Part shown: positions 62,171 to 64,000 of the stretch, piece by piece
How the letters are laid out: each line of letters opens with the position of its first letter
Position numbering within the stretch: position 1 is the stretch's first letter
Origin: Marinoscillum pacificum
GTDB lineage: Bacteria > Bacteroidota > Bacteroidia > Cytophagales > Cyclobacteriaceae
Reading direction: 5' to 3'
Assembly: GCF_024714495.1 (NCBI RefSeq)
Contig: NZ_JAMZMJ010000006.1
Span: forward strand, 310,001-374,000
Length of the DNA stretch: 64,000 nucleotides
Program-made: the position numbers and the translations under genes
The notes under the pieces: generated by a model
The model's input: the letters and a program-made list of their open reading frames with translations, nothing else
What the model was told of the DNA's origin: nothing
The model's database searches: none

Positions 62171-62285
62171 AGCTAAACCAGTAATCTTACATGTCAGGGA
62201 TGACACGGTCTCCTAAATTCATGGCAAAGATGTGAAGAAATGCCCGAATCAGCGCCTCTAAAAGCTCATTCCTTATTGTGGGTTA

Positions 62286-63260
62286 TTAGAACCATTTCTT
62301 CACACGCATGTACACGGCCATTACGCCAGCCATCATTAGCATTACGGTGACTACTACAGGATATCCCCATTCGGAATTTAACTCGGGCATGTACCGGAAA
62401 TTCATACCATACAGACCGGCTAAGAACGTCAATGGAATGAAAATAGCCGATACAACCGTCAAGGTTTTCATCACCCGGTTCATTTCATTGTTTTGATTGG
62501 AATGGTGCAAGTCCATCAAATCACGTAGCATTTCACGTGAAGTGTCGAAAGAAGCAGCCAGGTAGTCCAATTTATCTTGTACATCCTGGAAATAGTTTAC
62601 AGAAGTCTGCTCGATAAACTCATTCGCTTCTACTCGCATCTTTCCCAATGCTTCACGCATAGGTATAGTGTACTTACGAAGCAGGTTGACATCCTTTTGA
62701 ATGTCAATCACTTGCTGCATCATGTCAATGGAGGTGTTCTCCAAAGCTTTAGCTTCCAGGTAATCAATTTTACCACGGAGCTTTTCCATGATTTTATGAT
62801 AGTGATTAACAACTGCTTCTAGGATTCTGTAGAACAGGTAATCATCACCATATTTCCTTACCATTCCTTTTCCCACCTTGATACGATTTCTTAGATCGTC
62901 AAAAGCATCTCCAGGTAGTCCTTCCTGAAAGGTGATCACAAGGTTTTCAACAATTAGAATACTCAAGTGCTCTTTGACAATCAGGTCTTCGTCTTCATTG
63001 AAGCTTAGCATTTTCGTGGTGAAGAACATATGATCATCAAATCGCTCAAATTTTGGTAGCTGCTCAATATTCATGATGTCTTCCACAATCAGGTGATGGA
63101 TATCAAATAGATCAGAAATTTCATCGATAGATACTTTTTCAGTGTCTTCAATATCGAGCCAGTTGATCTTGGACTTATCAACCAGTTTGAAAGCTTCTGA
63201 AGGAGTTAGTTCTTCAGCAACCAGATAATCTGTCGAGCTATATTGAGTGAGTGTGAACAT
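62286..63260 (-). CDS. CorA-type magnesium/cobalt transporter (paralogue 2)
   Basis: 324 aa. Same family and layout as the protein at 57895-59022: cytoplasmic N-terminal domain, then FLAGLYGMNFRYMPELNS (GMN motif) between two helices and a short basic tail (RVKKWF). Metal specificity unknown. It is on the same strand as the other copy, about 3.3 kb away, with terC and purEK between. A -7 box lies 31 bases upstream of the ATG. Confidence 0.93.
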   Translation of the reverse strand: MFTLTQYSSTDYLVAEELTPSEAFKLVDKSKINWLDIEDTEKVSIDEISDLFDIHHLIVEDIMNIEQLPKFERFDDHMFFTTKMLSFNEDEDLIVKEHLSILIVENLVITFQEGLPGDAFDDLRNRIKVGKGMVRKYGDDYLFYRILEAVVNHYHKIMEKLRGKIDYLEAKALENTSIDMMQQVIDIQKDVNLLRKYTIPMREALGKMRVEANEFIEQTSVNYFQDVQDKLDYLAASFDTSREMLRDLMDLHHSNQNNEMNRVMKTLTVVSAIFIPLTFLAGLYGMNFRYMPELNSEWGYPVVVTVMLMMAGVMAVYMRVKKWF

Positions 63261-63291
63261 GGTATTTATTTACCTATACATAACGAGCAGG

Positions 63292-63299
63292 CAAATGTA
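63292..63299 (-). promoter_or_regulatory. -7 box for the second corA
   Basis: TACATTTG on the minus strand, a full TAnnTTTG match, 31 bases before the ATG at 63260. No -33 TTG at the right spacing. Confidence 0.45.
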
Positions 63300-63381
63300 A
63301 ACCCTACATAAGGTAGTATATGCAATATTGGTTTTTGAAAGTTAATCAAAACTTGAATTGGCTTAAATCAGTTTATTCAAT

Positions 63382-63534
63382 ATGGATAAAGAAAAAGAAC
63401 AAGCTGCCAAGAAACGCTTTGAAGAAATGAAGAAAAAAGTAGAGCAGGAAGCAGAAAAGGAAAAGAATCAACAAGAAGAAAAACCAGAAATCCCACGTGA
63501 CGCTTTTCGGAAGAATCTTGGTTGTGGTGGTTAA
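63382..63534 (+). CDS. Small charged protein with Gly-Cys-Gly-Gly end
   Basis: 50 aa, very rich in Lys and Glu (KEKEQAAKKRFEEMKKKVEQ), so probably a single helix, then a conserved-looking tail EIPRDAFRKNLGCGG. No signal peptide or membrane segment. It begins with an ATG after a 121-bp gap and precedes another plus-strand gene. I cannot assign a function. The end cysteine could be a metal or thiol site. Confidence 0.6.
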   Translation: MDKEKEQAAKKRFEEMKKKVEQEAEKEKNQQEEKPEIPRDAFRKNLGCGG

Positions 63535-63559
63535 ATAAAGAATCCACTATTTTTAAGGA

Positions 63560-64000
63560 ATGAGTGGATACAAAAAGTTTGGCTATGACCTACTGCCAGT
63601 AACAGCAGGAGTTTTACTGGCACTGTTTATCAGCAATACTCAGCAAAGCTGGAAACAGAAAAAGTTTACTGATCAGGTAATCCAAACGATCGTAGAGGAG
63701 AACAAGGCCAACATTGCTCAGATTGACAGTCTCCTTCAAAAGCAATATCGTACACTCGATACTCTGACTTATTACACGGATAGTACCAATATCACCATTG
63801 TAGACGTGATCCGAAAAGTAAATGGCCTGTCCACTCCAGATATCATTAACAATGGAGCCGATTTTCTCTTAAAAGGCAATCAAACGGTTATTGAGGTGGA
63901 TTTGTTAATGAAGCTTGCCAAGATCAATGAAGCCATTGAAAATTTTGACCTGGCTCTAAATCAGGTAACCACAGGACTATATGGAGATCTTTACAGTAGC
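63560..64000 (+). CDS. Membrane-anchored protein of unknown function, 3' end cut off
   Basis: Open to the end of the window: 147 residues visible. One N-terminal membrane helix (about residues 10-26: LLPVTAGVLLALFISNT), then QQSWKQKKFTDQVIQTIVEE and a helical, probably periplasmic part (IAQIDSLLQKQYRTLDTLTY). The layout recalls DUF6090-like proteins, but I cannot confirm the family. 25 bp after the small charged gene. Confidence 0.65.
   Translation, partial: MSGYKKFGYDLLPVTAGVLLALFISNTQQSWKQKKFTDQVIQTIVEENKANIAQIDSLLQKQYRTLDTLTYYTDSTNITIVDVIRKVNGLSTPDIINNGADFLLKGNQTVIEVDLLMKLAKINEAIENFDLALNQVTTGLYGDLYSS

Noticed and set aside
1-64000. CRISPR arrays, tRNA or rRNA genes, IS elements, prophage
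   Set aside because: No regular repeat-spacer pattern, no cloverleaf-like sequence in the gaps, and no transposase, integrase or phage structural gene was seen.

Overview
The window looks like the chromosome of a Bacteroidota bacterium, probably of the Cytophagia (Cytophagales/Reichenbachiella-like). The evidence is the set of Bacteroidota-typical families (TonB receptor with DUF4249 lipoprotein, DUF6452/DUF6048, DUF4783-nadC, DUF4105/Lnb), the lack of clear Shine-Dalgarno sites, and repeated TAnnTTTG -7 boxes upstream of genes. The rank below phylum is inference. Almost everything is chromosomal core or housekeeping. I see no rRNA, tRNA, CRISPR array, insertion sequence or prophage.

Layout. 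1-3081: 3' part of an RND efflux pump, then mnmD. 3158-5907: Uma2 nuclease-like gene, then an FMN-barrel (PNPOx-like) gene divergent from a MocR/PdxR-type regulator with clear operator repeats between them. 5901-11385: minus-strand unit of TonB receptor, DUF4249 lipoprotein, MFS transporter and unknown lipoprotein. 11650-16523: membrane-anchored EEP-family protein, pirin, and a PadR plus MacB/FtsX-type permease pair, with two palindromic candidate operators. 16747-22082: YpdA, DUF559 protein with GC-rich repeats, and the rimO-bshC-5-formyl-THF cyclo-ligase run. bshC and ypdA together indicate bacillithiol metabolism.

22183-30024: DUF6452/DUF6048, two unknown genes, recF with DUF721, pdhA, a membrane TPR protein, ribH and aspartate kinase. 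30069-34001 (minus): NhaD antiporter, amino-acid dehydrogenase, AnmK. 34046-41608 (plus): an envelope-biogenesis block of coaX, outer-membrane barrel, TPR protein, lptC, a 56-residue membrane protein, CNNM/CBS protein and a PpiD-like foldase. The lptC start codon lies inside a terminator hairpin.

41677-45914: DUF493, pterin dehydratase, rsmI, an inositol-phosphatase-family gene, a radical SAM/SPASM gene and a DUF4105/Lnb-like gene. 45904-46668 is one gene broken by a single in-frame TGA. 46957-51882 (minus): DUF4783, nadC, YcxB, recX, YHS protein, and a tightly coupled DinB / ATP-grasp / LysE cassette of unknown role. 52046-55892: gpmI, lipoprotein, MsbA-like ABC exporter. 55893-63260: TPR histidine kinase with no adjacent regulator, two CorA paralogues flanking TerC and purEK. 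The window ends with a 50-residue charged protein and a truncated membrane protein.

No single large undescribed system stands out. The best leads are the interrupted two-TM gene at 45904-46668, the DinB/ATP-grasp/LysE cassette in a bacillithiol-type genome, terminators placed on or just before start codons (lptC, ribH), and the palindromes next to the MocR, PadR and pirin genes.
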